Part shown: positions 1 through 9,592 of the stretch, one piece after another
How the letters are laid out: every line of letters begins with the position of its first letter
How positions within the stretch are numbered: position 1 is the first letter of the stretch
DNA from: Methylobacterium sp. BTF04
Lineage (GTDB): Bacteria; Pseudomonadota; Alphaproteobacteria; Rhizobiales; Beijerinckiaceae
Length of the DNA stretch: 64,000 bases
Assembly (NCBI RefSeq): GCF_010692745.1
Contig: NZ_JAAHTB010000003.1
Coordinates: 1 to 64,000, forward strand
Direction of reading: 5' to 3'
Notes under the pieces: generated by a model
What the model saw: the letters and a program-made list of their open reading frames with translations, nothing else
Told to the model about the DNA's origin: nothing
The model's database searches: none
Translations under genes and position numbers: made by a program

Positions 1-137
1 CCTTCCGCATGCGCAACCGCGACCTCGTCTACGTCTCCAACGCCCCCTTCACCGAAGTCCAGAAGGTCCTCTCGGTGTTCTCCACCATCACCGCCCCCGT
101 CTCCGCCGCAGCCGGCGTCTATGGCGTCGCGCGGTAG
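1..137 (+). CDS. Polysaccharide export protein, C-terminal fragment
   Basis: Only the last 44 codons lie in the window, read in the frame beginning at base 3 and ending with TAG at 135-137. The peptide contains RNRDLVYVSNAPFTEVQKVL. This resembles the C-terminal end of Wza/KpsD-type outer-membrane polysaccharide export proteins, where a region near NRDLVYVSNAP is followed by a short hydrophobic tail. The tail here ends in small residues (APVSAAAGVYGVAR). Such proteins form the outer-membrane channel for capsule or exopolysaccharide. The family call is from memory of this motif and the N-terminal part cannot be examined. Confidence 0.6.
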   Translation, partial: FRMRNRDLVYVSNAPFTEVQKVLSVFSTITAPVSAAAGVYGVAR

Positions 138-190
138 CATCGGGTCGCCCCCGGATCGTGGATACGGTCCGGAGGAAGGCGATATCCAGA

Positions 191-226
191 CATGAAAACG
201 GGCCCTCGCGAGGGCCCGTTTTCATG
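191..226. terminator. Perfect palindromic bidirectional terminator
   Basis: The 36 bases form a perfect palindrome: an 18-bp arm built on GAAAACGGGCCCTCG is followed directly by its exact reverse complement. It lies between two convergent genes, the polysaccharide export gene ending at 137 and the oxoamine synthase gene ending at 252. Each arm ends in a four-base T run on its own 3' side, so it can act in both directions. Confidence 0.8.
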
Positions 227-251
227 AGAGAGGATCGGAAGGCGAGGCGCC

Positions 252-1628
252 CTACGGCTTGCCGCGCTTGGCCATCAGCTGCTCGATGAGCGAGCCGCCC
301 TTCTCGATCTCGGCGAGTTCCTCGGCCACCGCGTCCACCGTTTCGCGGATCTGCTCCGGGGTGTGCTCGGAGGTGATGAAGAACCGCAGTCGGGACGCGC
401 GCTCCGGCACCGCCGGATGGATGATCGGCTGCACGTTGATGCCGCGCTTGAACAGGCGGTCGGACAGCGTCACCGACTTCAACGAATCCCCGACGATCAC
501 CGGGATCACCGCGAGACCGAGGCTCGTGCCGGTGTCCAACCCGTGCTTCTTGGCGCAGGACAGGAACAGGTGTCCGTTCTGGCGCAGCCGCTCGACCCGG
601 TGCGGCTCGGCATGCATCAACGCCAGGGCCGCCTCGGCGGCGGCGGCGAGGGGCGGGGACAGTCCGACGCTGTAGATGAAGCCGCCGGCGGTGCACTTGA
701 GGTATTCGATCAGGGCCGCCGGGCCGGCGACGTAGCCGCCACAGGTGGAGAGCGTCTTCGACAGCGTCCCCATCCAGATATCGACCCCGTGCGGATCGAC
801 GTCGCAATGCTCCGCCAAGCCGATGCCGGTGCGGCCGAGCACGCCGAGGCCGTGGGCGTCGTCCACCATCAGCCACGTGTCGTAGCGCTGCTTCAACGCG
901 ATGAGCGCGGCCAGATCCGGCGCGTCGCCATCCATGCTGTAGAGGCCTTCGACCACGATCAGCGCGCGGCGGTGCTCGTGCCGGGTGGCGCCGAGCAAGG
1001 TCTCGAGGGCGTCGAGGTCGTTATGGGCGAACGAGCGGCGCTGGGCGCCCGAGAGCTGCGCACCGGTGACGATGCTGTTGTGGCTTAGCGCATCGTGAAA
1101 AATCACGTCGCCGGGTTCGAGCAGCGCGCCGATGGTGGTGACGTTGGTGGCGTGGCCGCTCACCATCACCACGCAGGCTTCCGTATCGTAATGGTCGGCG
1201 AGGGCCTTCTCCAGGGAGAGATGGCCCGGTCGCTCACCCGCGACGATACGGCTGGCCGAGGCCGAGGTGCCGTAGATCTCGATGGCCTTGCGGGCGGCGT
1301 CGTTGACGTCCGGATGCCCGTTGAGACCGAGATAATCGTAGGACGAGAAGTTGATGAACGACTTGCCGGCGATCCGCGTGAGGGCGCCGGCCTTGCTCTC
1401 GTGAACCCGGAAGAACGGGTTGCCGAGACCGATCAGGTCGGCGGCCGAGCGCTGGAGCCGCAATTCGCGGTAGCCCGGCAGCGTCTCGAAGTTCTGCACC
1501 GACGGATCGCCCGCGGGCCGGGCCGGCGGCCGGGCCTGCGCCGGCCGGCTGGCGTTGCGCCCGAGGCGGTTGGTGACGAAACCCGCGAGTGCCGCGCGTC
1601 CGCCGTCCGGTCTGGCCGGTTTGTTCAT
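252..1628 (-). CDS. Alpha-oxoamine synthase (AONS/ALAS family), PKS partner
   Basis: This is a PLP-dependent fold-I enzyme of 458 residues in the family of 8-amino-7-oxononanoate synthase, ALAS, KBL and serine palmitoyltransferase. These enzymes condense an amino acid with an acyl thioester, with loss of CO2. Visible signatures are the N-terminal SSYDYLGL motif (about 95-102), VDDAHGLGVLG (about 255-265) and GTLSKTLSTCGGY with the expected Schiff-base Lys at about 291. It has about 45 extra N-terminal residues rich in Pro and Arg. The ATG overlaps the stop of the upstream polyketide synthase gene (ATGA), so the two are surely co-translated. By analogy with fungal sphinganine-analogue pathways, it probably releases the polyketide from the carrier protein as an alpha-amino ketone; this role is inferred. 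It is not the 5-aminolevulinate enzyme, which is encoded at 41.5 kb. Confidence 0.85.
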   Translation of the reverse strand: MNKPARPDGGRAALAGFVTNRLGRNASRPAQARPPARPAGDPSVQNFETLPGYRELRLQRSAADLIGLGNPFFRVHESKAGALTRIAGKSFINFSSYDYLGLNGHPDVNDAARKAIEIYGTSASASRIVAGERPGHLSLEKALADHYDTEACVVMVSGHATNVTTIGALLEPGDVIFHDALSHNSIVTGAQLSGAQRRSFAHNDLDALETLLGATRHEHRRALIVVEGLYSMDGDAPDLAALIALKQRYDTWLMVDDAHGLGVLGRTGIGLAEHCDVDPHGVDIWMGTLSKTLSTCGGYVAGPAALIEYLKCTAGGFIYSVGLSPPLAAAAEAALALMHAEPHRVERLRQNGHLFLSCAKKHGLDTGTSLGLAVIPVIVGDSLKSVTLSDRLFKRGINVQPIIHPAVPERASRLRFFITSEHTPEQIRETVDAVAEELAEIEKGGSLIEQLMAKRGKP

Positions 1629-4600
1629 GGCAGGATCTCTTTGATGATGAGGCTGTTCTCTTCGACCAGCGCGTGGAAGGGTTCGAGGGTGCGCACGTCC
1701 ACCCCTTCGCTGGCATGCCGCTGGGCGAGGCTCATCACCGCCGCGGCCGCTTCGTCCACCGGAGCCGCGATCGACTGGATCAGGGTCTCGGTCAGTTCGT
1801 TCACGGTCAGTCCCGAGGAGATGCCGGATGGCGGCGCTTCCAGGGCGAAGCGCTCCTGCAGGCTGGCGCCGAGTTCGACGCCCATCAGCGAATCGAGGCC
1901 GATCTCGGAGAGGTGGCGGACGCGGCTGATATCGTCCTTCGGCAGGCGCAGGATGCGGGCGATGTCCTCGACGATGGCATCGGCCACGGTCTTGCGCACC
2001 GTGTCGATGTCCTGGGTCTTGAGCAGCGTCCCGATATTGATGGCCGCCACCGTGCCGGCTTCCATCTGCTGGTCGGAGCCGAGTTCGGCATAGCTCGGGC
2101 TCTTCATGGTGGCGAGGCGCTCGCGCGCCTTGCCCCAATGCATCGAGGCGATGGCGATCACCGCATCGTCGGGATCGGTGCCCTGGCCTTCGAGCGCGTC
2201 GGCCATCAGGTCGAGGCAGTGGCGGGCATCCATCGGGGTGACGCCGACGCGGCCGGCCAGCGTCTCCATCACCGCACGGTTGCGGGCGAGCACGCCGACA
2301 TCGCCGATGGCGCCCCACGCCACCGCGAGCGCCGGCAGGCCGAGCTTGCGCCGACGCCGGGCGAGACCTTCCATGAAGCCGTTGGCGGCGACATACGAGC
2401 CCTGGCCGGGATTGCCGATGAAGGTGGTCGCCGAGGAGAACATCACGAAGTAGTCGAGTTTGCGCGACCGCGTCGCGGCGTCGAGATGTTCGGCGCCGAC
2501 GACCTTGGGGCGGATGACCGCGTCCAGAGCCGCCGCATCGATGTTGGCGATGAGGCCGTCCTGCAGCACCATCGCGCCGTGGATCACGCCGGCGAGGGTC
2601 CGGCCGGTGCTCTCGATCTCGGCCAGAAGGGCGTCGACCGCCTTGCGGCTGGTGATGTCGCAGGCCATCGCCGCGACGCTGACGCCGCGCCCGGCGAGAT
2701 CGGCCACCACCTGCTTGGCCTCGGGGCTCGCAGCGCCTTTCCGGCCGACGAGAACGATGTGCTTGGCGCCGCGATCCGCGAGCCAGCGCGCCGCCTCGAT
2801 GCCGAAGCCGCCGAGACCGCCGGTGACGAGGTGGGCGCCCTCCGGCGAGACCGTGAAGGTCGAGGTGGCGGTCTTCATCACGCTGCCGGCCTTCGGCGGC
2901 GCGATGACGATCTTACCGACATGCCCCGATTGCTGCATCAGGCGGAAGGCATCCGAGACCTCGTCCGCCGTGAACGGCTGGTACGGCAGCGGCTTGAGGC
3001 CGCCTTCGTTGAACAGGGCCATCACTTCGCGGAACAGCCGGGCTCCGTCCTCGCCCTGGTGCTGGAGCACCTGATCGAGATCGACGCCGAAATACGACAG
3101 GTTCCGCCGGAACGGGCGCAGGCCGATATGGGTGTTGGCGACATAGTCGCGCTTGCCCAACTCGATGAAGCGCCCGAACGGCTTGAGGCAGTTGAGGCTG
3201 CGCTCCATCGCCTCGCCGAACAGGCTGTTGAGCACCACGCCGACCCCGTCCCCGGTGATGCGGCGGACGTCGTCGACGAAGGCGAGCGAGCGCGAATCGA
3301 GCACGTGCTCGGCCCCGAGCGCCTTGACCAGCGCCCGCTTCTCGCGGGACCCGGCGGTAGCGATGACGCGTGCGCCCTTCAGCTTGGCGATCTGGAGCGC
3401 GGCAAGGCCGACGCCGCCGGCGCCGCCATGCACCAGCACCCATTCGCCGCGCCGCAGGCGGGCACAGCTGACGAGGCTGTAATAGGCGGTGAGGAAGGCC
3501 ACCGGCACGGTGGCGGCGGCCTGCGGATCGAGGCCGGGGGGGCTCGGCGCCACCACGAGTTCGGGCACGACGATATGGGTGGAGAAGCCCGATTGGGCGA
3601 AGGCGACCACGCGATCGCCGACCTTGAAGGCATCGACGCCCTTGCCCACGGAAAGCACGCGGCCGGCGACCTCGAGACCGAGACGCGGACCGGCGAACCC
3701 GTCCTCCAGGATTTCCTCGGGCAGCATCGAGAGCGCCCAGAGCACATCGCGGAAATTGAGGCCGGTGGCTTCCACCGCGATCTCGACCTCGCCGCGACCG
3801 GGCGCCTTCCGCTCGGCCGGTCCCCAGGCCATCTCGTTGAGACCGCCGGTGTTGCTGCGCTCCAACCGCGCCGCCGGAGCGGCGACGGCGTCGGAAGCCG
3901 GCCGGCGCGAGAGCTGACCCGGCGAGAACCGGATGACGCGAGTGCGGTCGGCATCGAGCACGATCTCGGTCTCGGTGGTGCCCGAAAGGATGAGGTCGCG
4001 CAGGCGCTCGGCGGCATTCTTGGTGGAGAGCGCCGAGGTCAGGTCGATGCGGCGCACGTCGAGGCTCGCCACCTCGTTGGCCAGCGTCCGGGTGAAGGCC
4101 CAGACTCCGGCCTCCACCGAACCGTTGGCGTCGCCGTCGGCGCGGGTGGCGCCCGGGCAGACCACCCAGAGGCGCGTCTGGCGGGAGCCGAGATGCTCGA
4201 CGCAGCGCTTCAGGCTGAGGCAGCGGTCGCGCAGCCGATCGGCGGCGGCGCCGTCGTGATTGAAGGCACCGGCGAGGAACACCACCGTGTCGGGGGTCTC
4301 GCGCTCGAGTTCGAGCAGCGACTGCTCGGAATCGAGGATGATCGAGACGTGGACGCCGCTGGCCACCAGCAGGGTCGCGAGCGACGAGGCGGTCTCGGCG
4401 GCATAGGCGTCGTGCGAGCCGATGACGAAGGCGAAGGTCTGGCCGGCGGCGGGGCGGGCCCGCACCGGGGCCTCGGCGATGAACAGGAGATCGTCGCCGT
4501 TGGCCGAGGCCGCGCGATCGACCGCAACCCGGACGAGGCCGGTATCGCTCAAGCCGCGCTGCCACCCGGTGATGTCGTCGAGGCGGCTCACCGGCATGTC

Positions 4601-7600
4601 GCCGGTTTCGTCGAACCAGTCCGGGATCAGGCCGAAGACGAGATCGCGGAAGAGCGAGGCGCCGGGCTCGACGGCGATGAGGAAACCACCGGTGGCCAGC
4701 GCGTCCGCCACCTGTTGCAGCAGGCCACGCTCGAAGCGATGCAGGACGTTGCTCGCCAGGATCGCGTCGAAGCCGCCCTGCGCGAGTTCGGTGGCATCCT
4801 CGATCACCGTGACGCCGCGGGGCAGGGCGAGACGGGCGCGCTCGGCCAGCCGCCGGTCGGCCTCGAACACCGTGAGCTGGCCTTGGATGGCGTCGGTGAA
4901 GGTCGCGGATTGGGCGGAGAGCGGCCCGAAGCCGACCTGCAGCACGCGGAGAGCCCGGTCACGGGGGAGGGCAGCCCGACCGGATTCGACGATGTCGGCG
5001 ATCACGTCGGCCGAGGCCCGCGCCGTGGCGCTGCGCAAGGTGAAGGCGTCGAGGGCATTCTGCGACAGGGTCGGTGCGGCAGTGAGGTCCCCCGCGAGCA
5101 GGCGACCGACGACGGCGCCGATATCGGCGGTGAGCACCAGTTCGGCCGAAAGCTCGGGATGATCGGCCGCGATCCAGCGCATGATCTCGTCGGGCGCCGG
5201 CAGGGCGACATCCTTGCGTAGGGTCCAGCGGGTCCCGTCGAGGGTCGCGAGGCTGCTGCTCTCCAGAGCGTAGAGCGCATTGAGGAGCCAGGGGCGCATC
5301 GCCTCGGGCACGCGCTCGTCGATGGCGACGGTGCCCGAGCGCTGCAGCCCTTCCGCGAGGCGATAGGCCATCGAGGTCGCCCAGCCTTCGAGCAGAAGGT
5401 GCCCGGGGGCGAGCGGGGCTTCCGACGGCGCGAAGGCGGCCTTGGCCCTGGGGCGCACCGCATCGGCGATGCGCTGGCGGCGCTCCATCGGGATCGCGGT
5501 CGGCTCGGTGGCGAGTTCCGGGCGCTGCGCGATGGCGTAGGCGGCGAGCTCGTTGGCGTTCTTGGTGCGCAGGGCCTGGAACCGGCCCTCGCGCAGGGTG
5601 GCGATGGTGTCACCCTCGGCATCCACCAGGGTGAAGTCGGCCAGGATGCTGCGCTCGTTGCAGCGCCGGGTCTTGATCATGGCGCGCGCGATCACGGCAC
5701 CCGGCTTGACCAGGCGGATCTCGCCGAAGCGCACCGGCACGTAGGCCTTGGTCGAGCCCTCGCCCATGAGGTCGGCGAACAGCAGGATCAGGCCGTGGAA
5801 GCAGGAATCGAGGCGCGCGGGCACGAGGCCGAAGCGCAGGTCGGGTTTCGCCGGCAGCAGCTCCGAGACGATGGTCATCTCGTCGACGCGCGCCGACACC
5901 GCCACCTGACGGAAGCTCGGGCCGAAGCCGAGGCCGGACGCGGCCGCCAGTGCATAGAGCCCGGCACCCGCGACGGCATTCTCGCCGATGCTCGGGATGT
6001 CCTGGCGCCGCGGGGCCGCATAGTCGCCGTCGACGATCTTGGCGGAGGCGTGGATCTGCCAGGCGGCCTGGGTCAGGCGCGGCCGGCTGAGGATCTGGAT
6101 GCCGTTGCCCGAGCCGGAGACGCGGACCATGACCTCGCGCAGGGATTCCTCGCCGAAGATCATCGGCGATTGAATCTCGAACTCGGCCAGCACCACGCCG
6201 TCGCTGCGGGTCGCCTCGCGAGCAACGCCAAGCGCCATCTCGATGAAGGCGGCGCCGGGCAGGATCGCCTGCCCGTCGATGCGGTGATCGTCGAGGTCCG
6301 GCACGGTGGCGATGTCGACGTGGCCGTGCCACTCGAGCCCATCGGCGGTGAGGCGCGAGCCGTAAAGCGGATGGTAGGCGCGCGGCGAGGTGCCGCCGAC
6401 GCCTTCGGTGGTCTCGGCGAGGCGGAAGGCGCGGCGCTGCCACGGATAGAGCGGGAGGGAGACGTCGCCCTTCGGGTTCTGCCCGAACGCGATGGTCTCG
6501 TCGACGGCGGCGCCCTGGACGAGGGCGGCCGCGACGGTCCGGGCGATGGGGTCACCGCCGGCCGGCTTGCGGTGGAGCACGCCGATGGTGGCGTTCTCGA
6601 TGCCGAGCGGCTCGATGGCGTCGCCGATATGCGACAGCAGGGTGGCGCGTGGGCCGACCTCGACGAAGACGCGCGCGCCCTTGCGGGTGGCTTCCTGCAC
6701 GGCTTCGGAGAAGCGCACCGGCTCGCGGATGTTGCGCCACCAGTAGCCGGCGCCGAATTCCGATCCGGCCAGCACGGTGCCGGTCACGGTGGAGACCATG
6801 GCTGTGGTGCCGGCATGGGGCTTGAGACCGGACAGGTCGCGCAACAACGGCTTCTCGGTCGGGTTCATCAACCGGCCGTGGAACGGGTATTCGAGGTCGA
6901 GCTTGCGCCCGCGCCGACGCTTGCGGGCGAGCGCCTTCATGGCCGCATCGATGTCCTTGACCGGACCCGCCACGGTGATGGCCTTGGGGCTATTATAGGC
7001 GGCGATGTCGAGGCTCGGGTAATCCTTGAGGAACAGCGCGATCTCGTCGGCCGGCGCCAGCAGCACCGCCATGGTGCCGAGCCCGCGGGTGCTCTCCTGA
7101 TGCTGGCTGCGGTAGAAGATGACCTTCACCGCCTGTTCGAGCGAGAGGATGCCGGCGGCTTCCGCCGCGGCGATCTCGCCGACGCTGTGGCCGAGCACGT
7201 ATTTCGGGTTGAGACCGCGCGCCCGCAGGGCCGTCGTCGACGCACTCGAGATCGCGAAGATCAGGGGCTGCGACACCCGGGTCAGGACGAGGCGCTCGTC
7301 GAGATCCTCGGCGAACAAGGCTTCCTTGAGCGACCAGCCGGCCAGCTTGGAAAACAGCCCGTCGATCCGGTCGTAGGCCGCGCGGAACACCGCGTTCTCG
7401 TCATAGGCCTCGCGGCCCATGCCGGCCCATTGGCTGCCGTTGCCGGAATAGACGAAGGCGACTTCGGCCGAGCGGTCGACGGCCGTCCCCACCAGCGCGA
7501 CGGTGCTGTCCTCGCCTTCGCCGACGGCGCGGAGGGTCTCGCTCAACGACGCGTCGGACCGATCGGCATCGAGGGGGATGGCGAGGCGCGCGGACAGGCG

Positions 7601-9052
7601 CTCGCGGCGATGCGCGGCCGCCGTCGCGATGCGGGCGATTTCGGCGGTGCTGGCCCCGTCGAAGCGCTCGGCATAGTCGAGGGCGAGTTCGTTGAGCGCC
7701 GCGCGGCTCTGGGCCGAGAGCAGCAGCACCTCCGGCATCCGAGTGGTCTCGGCGGTGGCCGGAACCGGCTGAGCGTCGGTGAGCACGATATGCGCGTTGG
7801 TGCCGCCGAAACCGAAGGAGTTGACGCCGGCAAAGCGCTCACGGCCGTTGCGCACGAGCGACAGCGGCGTGTTGACCACCGACAGGTTGAGCTCGCGGAA
7901 CGGGATGTCCGGGTTCAGCTCGGCAGCGTGGAGCGAGGTCGGGAACAGGTCGTGTTCCAGCGCCAAGCTCGCCTTGAGCAGACCGGCGAGACCGGAGACC
8001 GGCTCGGTATGACCGATGTTGCTCTTGATCGAGCCAATCGGCAGCGGCGACTTGCGCGGCTTGCCGAGCTTACCGCCGATGGCCCCGGCCTCGATCGGGT
8101 CGCCCACCGGCGTGCCGGTGCCGTGCGCCTCGACGAAGACCACCGAATCGAGATCGATCTCGGCCTCGCGATAGACCTGTTCGAGCAGGGCACCCTGCGC
8201 GTAGCCGGAGGGCAGCGAGATGCCGGTGGTGCGGCCGTCGGAATTGACACCGCTCGCCGCGATCACGCCGCGCACGGTGTTGCCGTCGCGCATCGCGGCC
8301 TTGGCCGATTGCAGGATGAGGACGACGCCGCCCTCCGAGCGGACGTAGCCGTCGGCGGTCGCCGAGAAGGCCTGGCACAGGCCCGTGCGCGACAGCATCT
8401 GGGCGTTGGAGAAGCAGATGAAGTTGAACGGGCTCGCGAGCAGGTTGACGCCGGCCACCACGGCCGTGTCGATCCGCCCGCTGGTGATGGCCGCCACCGC
8501 CGCATCGAGGGCGACGAGGGACGACGAGCACGCCGTATCGACGGTGAAGCTCGGCCCCTTCAGGTCGTAGATGTAGGAAATGCGGTTCGACAGGATCGAG
8601 AGCGTGTTGCCGGTGGCGGCATAGGCATCGCCCGACGAGGTGTCGAGGACGCGCAGGTTGCCGTAATCCAGCGACGAAGCGCCGACGAACACGCCGATCT
8701 GACTGCCGGCGACGGCGGACGGGCGCAGTCCGGCATCTTCCAGGGCTTCCCAGGTGAGTTCGAGCAGGAGCCGCTGCTGCGGGTCCATCTGCTCGGCCTC
8801 GCGCGGCGAGATGCCGAACACCGCCGGATCGAACGACCAGATGTCATCGAGAACGCCGGCCGACCACGTATAGCTCTTGCCGCGCTCCTGCGCGCGCGGA
8901 TGCCCGAACCGTTCCAGCGACCAGCGATCGTCCGGGATACGGCCGACGGCGCAGCGCGCCTCGGTCAGGAGCTGCCAGAGCCCTTCGACGCTCGAAGCGC
9001 CCGGCAGGCGGCAGGCACGGCCGACGATCGCGATGTCTGTACGTTGTGTCAC
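1625..9052 (-). CDS. Reducing type I polyketide synthase, KS-AT-DH-(MT)-ER-KR-ACP
   Basis: This single-module, highly reducing polyketide synthase has about 2,475 residues. The ketosynthase (about 5-430) has DTACSSS with Cys at about 175, EAHGTGT and SNIGH. The acyltransferase (about 535-850) has GHSVGE with Ser at about 623 and YPFHGRLM, which is closer to malonyl- than methylmalonyl-specific motifs. The dehydratase has HRIDGQAILP (His about 923). A methyltransferase-like region (about 1390-1560) follows. The enoylreductase begins near 1740 and has HGGAGGVGLAA at about 1875. The ketoreductase has TGGLGGFG near 2075 and a Ser-Tyr-Asn set near 2205. The carrier protein has GLDSLMG with Ser at about 2388. 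The whole reductive set predicts a saturated chain, perhaps built iteratively. The start is uncertain: GTG at 9052 gives MTQRTDIAIVG, a typical KS beginning, while a GTG at 9103 would add 17 residues. The next gene overlaps its stop. Confidence 0.9.
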   Translation of the reverse strand: MTQRTDIAIVGRACRLPGASSVEGLWQLLTEARCAVGRIPDDRWSLERFGHPRAQERGKSYTWSAGVLDDIWSFDPAVFGISPREAEQMDPQQRLLLELTWEALEDAGLRPSAVAGSQIGVFVGASSLDYGNLRVLDTSSGDAYAATGNTLSILSNRISYIYDLKGPSFTVDTACSSSLVALDAAVAAITSGRIDTAVVAGVNLLASPFNFICFSNAQMLSRTGLCQAFSATADGYVRSEGGVVLILQSAKAAMRDGNTVRGVIAASGVNSDGRTTGISLPSGYAQGALLEQVYREAEIDLDSVVFVEAHGTGTPVGDPIEAGAIGGKLGKPRKSPLPIGSIKSNIGHTEPVSGLAGLLKASLALEHDLFPTSLHAAELNPDIPFRELNLSVVNTPLSLVRNGRERFAGVNSFGFGGTNAHIVLTDAQPVPATAETTRMPEVLLLSAQSRAALNELALDYAERFDGASTAEIARIATAAAHRRERLSARLAIPLDADRSDASLSETLRAVGEGEDSTVALVGTAVDRSAEVAFVYSGNGSQWAGMGREAYDENAVFRAAYDRIDGLFSKLAGWSLKEALFAEDLDERLVLTRVSQPLIFAISSASTTALRARGLNPKYVLGHSVGEIAAAEAAGILSLEQAVKVIFYRSQHQESTRGLGTMAVLLAPADEIALFLKDYPSLDIAAYNSPKAITVAGPVKDIDAAMKALARKRRRGRKLDLEYPFHGRLMNPTEKPLLRDLSGLKPHAGTTAMVSTVTGTVLAGSEFGAGYWWRNIREPVRFSEAVQEATRKGARVFVEVGPRATLLSHIGDAIEPLGIENATIGVLHRKPAGGDPIARTVAAALVQGAAVDETIAFGQNPKGDVSLPLYPWQRRAFRLAETTEGVGGTSPRAYHPLYGSRLTADGLEWHGHVDIATVPDLDDHRIDGQAILPGAAFIEMALGVAREATRSDGVVLAEFEIQSPMIFGEESLREVMVRVSGSGNGIQILSRPRLTQAAWQIHASAKIVDGDYAAPRRQDIPSIGENAVAGAGLYALAAASGLGFGPSFRQVAVSARVDEMTIVSELLPAKPDLRFGLVPARLDSCFHGLILLFADLMGEGSTKAYVPVRFGEIRLVKPGAVIARAMIKTRRCNERSILADFTLVDAEGDTIATLREGRFQALRTKNANELAAYAIAQRPELATEPTAIPMERRQRIADAVRPRAKAAFAPSEAPLAPGHLLLEGWATSMAYRLAEGLQRSGTVAIDERVPEAMRPWLLNALYALESSSLATLDGTRWTLRKDVALPAPDEIMRWIAADHPELSAELVLTADIGAVVGRLLAGDLTAAPTLSQNALDAFTLRSATARASADVIADIVESGRAALPRDRALRVLQVGFGPLSAQSATFTDAIQGQLTVFEADRRLAERARLALPRGVTVIEDATELAQGGFDAILASNVLHRFERGLLQQVADALATGGFLIAVEPGASLFRDLVFGLIPDWFDETGDMPVSRLDDITGWQRGLSDTGLVRVAVDRAASANGDDLLFIAEAPVRARPAAGQTFAFVIGSHDAYAAETASSLATLLVASGVHVSIILDSEQSLLELERETPDTVVFLAGAFNHDGAAADRLRDRCLSLKRCVEHLGSRQTRLWVVCPGATRADGDANGSVEAGVWAFTRTLANEVASLDVRRIDLTSALSTKNAAERLRDLILSGTTETEIVLDADRTRVIRFSPGQLSRRPASDAVAAPAARLERSNTGGLNEMAWGPAERKAPGRGEVEIAVEATGLNFRDVLWALSMLPEEILEDGFAGPRLGLEVAGRVLSVGKGVDAFKVGDRVVAFAQSGFSTHIVVPELVVAPSPPGLDPQAAATVPVAFLTAYYSLVSCARLRRGEWVLVHGGAGGVGLAALQIAKLKGARVIATAGSREKRALVKALGAEHVLDSRSLAFVDDVRRITGDGVGVVLNSLFGEAMERSLNCLKPFGRFIELGKRDYVANTHIGLRPFRRNLSYFGVDLDQVLQHQGEDGARLFREVMALFNEGGLKPLPYQPFTADEVSDAFRLMQQSGHVGKIVIAPPKAGSVMKTATSTFTVSPEGAHLVTGGLGGFGIEAARWLADRGAKHIVLVGRKGAASPEAKQVVADLAGRGVSVAAMACDITSRKAVDALLAEIESTGRTLAGVIHGAMVLQDGLIANIDAAALDAVIRPKVVGAEHLDAATRSRKLDYFVMFSSATTFIGNPGQGSYVAANGFMEGLARRRRKLGLPALAVAWGAIGDVGVLARNRAVMETLAGRVGVTPMDARHCLDLMADALEGQGTDPDDAVIAIASMHWGKARERLATMKSPSYAELGSDQQMEAGTVAAINIGTLLKTQDIDTVRKTVADAIVEDIARILRLPKDDISRVRHLSEIGLDSLMGVELGASLQERFALEAPPSGISSGLTVNELTETLIQSIAAPVDEAAAAVMSLAQRHASEGVDVRTLEPFHALVEENSLIIKEILP

Positions 9053-9103
9053 GTTCGATTCGCACACGCTCTTGAACGGGGAACGAAACCGGTGCCGCAG
9101 CAC

Positions 9104-9557
9104 CGGGCAATCCGGCCAACCCTTAGTATGGCACCGGAACGGTGTCCAACTTGCAAGGAGGGACGGGAGTGTAGTGGATCAGAATGATACGCCCCTGTTG
9201 CGCGTATTCATCAGTCGATTCCATGGATCAAATCAGGCCATCCAAACCAAACACCTCGGCAATATTCGACGGTCGAGCCGATCGCGAGCCAACAACCACC
9301 ACAATCCGACATCGCTCGATTGTCGAAACCGAGATCGATCCCATCGTATTGGGAGGCGCCGTGCCGGGACGAGCCCGACGTAACCTGAAGTAGACGCCGC
9401 ACGGTGGCCTCCGACACGACTTCCGACGCGCGATCGACGCGGCACCGATCAGAGGCCCAACCCGTTTAATCCGTTCCGAATCGTGAAACATGATTGGGGC
9501 GATGGCGGGGCGCACCTTCCCGGCCCGACCCGCGCAGATTGGAAATAGTTCAATCCC
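9104..9557. other. Gene-free leader and promoter region of the PKS operon
   Basis: About 450 bases lie upstream of the leftward polyketide synthase and downstream of the leftward glycosyltransferase gene. I see no convincing gene on either strand and no recognisable regulator site. The stretch presumably holds the promoter of the PKS-oxoamine synthase operon, but no clear -35/-10 pair stands out. Confidence 0.4.
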
Positions 9558-9585
9558 GCACTGCGGCGCAAGGTCGCCGCAGTGC
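9558..9585 (-). terminator. Hairpin downstream of glycosyltransferase gene
   Basis: GCACTGCGGCG and CGCCGCAGTGC form a perfect 11-bp stem around a 6-base loop, starting 8 bases beyond the stop of the leftward glycosyltransferase gene. No T run follows it on the minus strand. It may therefore be an mRNA 3'-end stabiliser or a Rho-independent terminator of low strength. Confidence 0.5.
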
Positions 9586-9592
9586 AACAAGG

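Noticed and set aside
252-1628. Oxoamine synthase gene as a second hemA
   Set aside because: It lacks the glycine/succinyl-CoA context of ALAS, has an unusual leader and is coupled to a polyketide synthase; the true hemA lies at 41454-42671.
1589-5221. Very long rightward reading frame opposite the polyketide synthase (also 5399-9187)
   Set aside because: Its translation is rich in Arg, Gly, Ala, His and Asp without domain pattern. It mirrors the real gene on the other strand, a usual effect of high GC at third codon positions.
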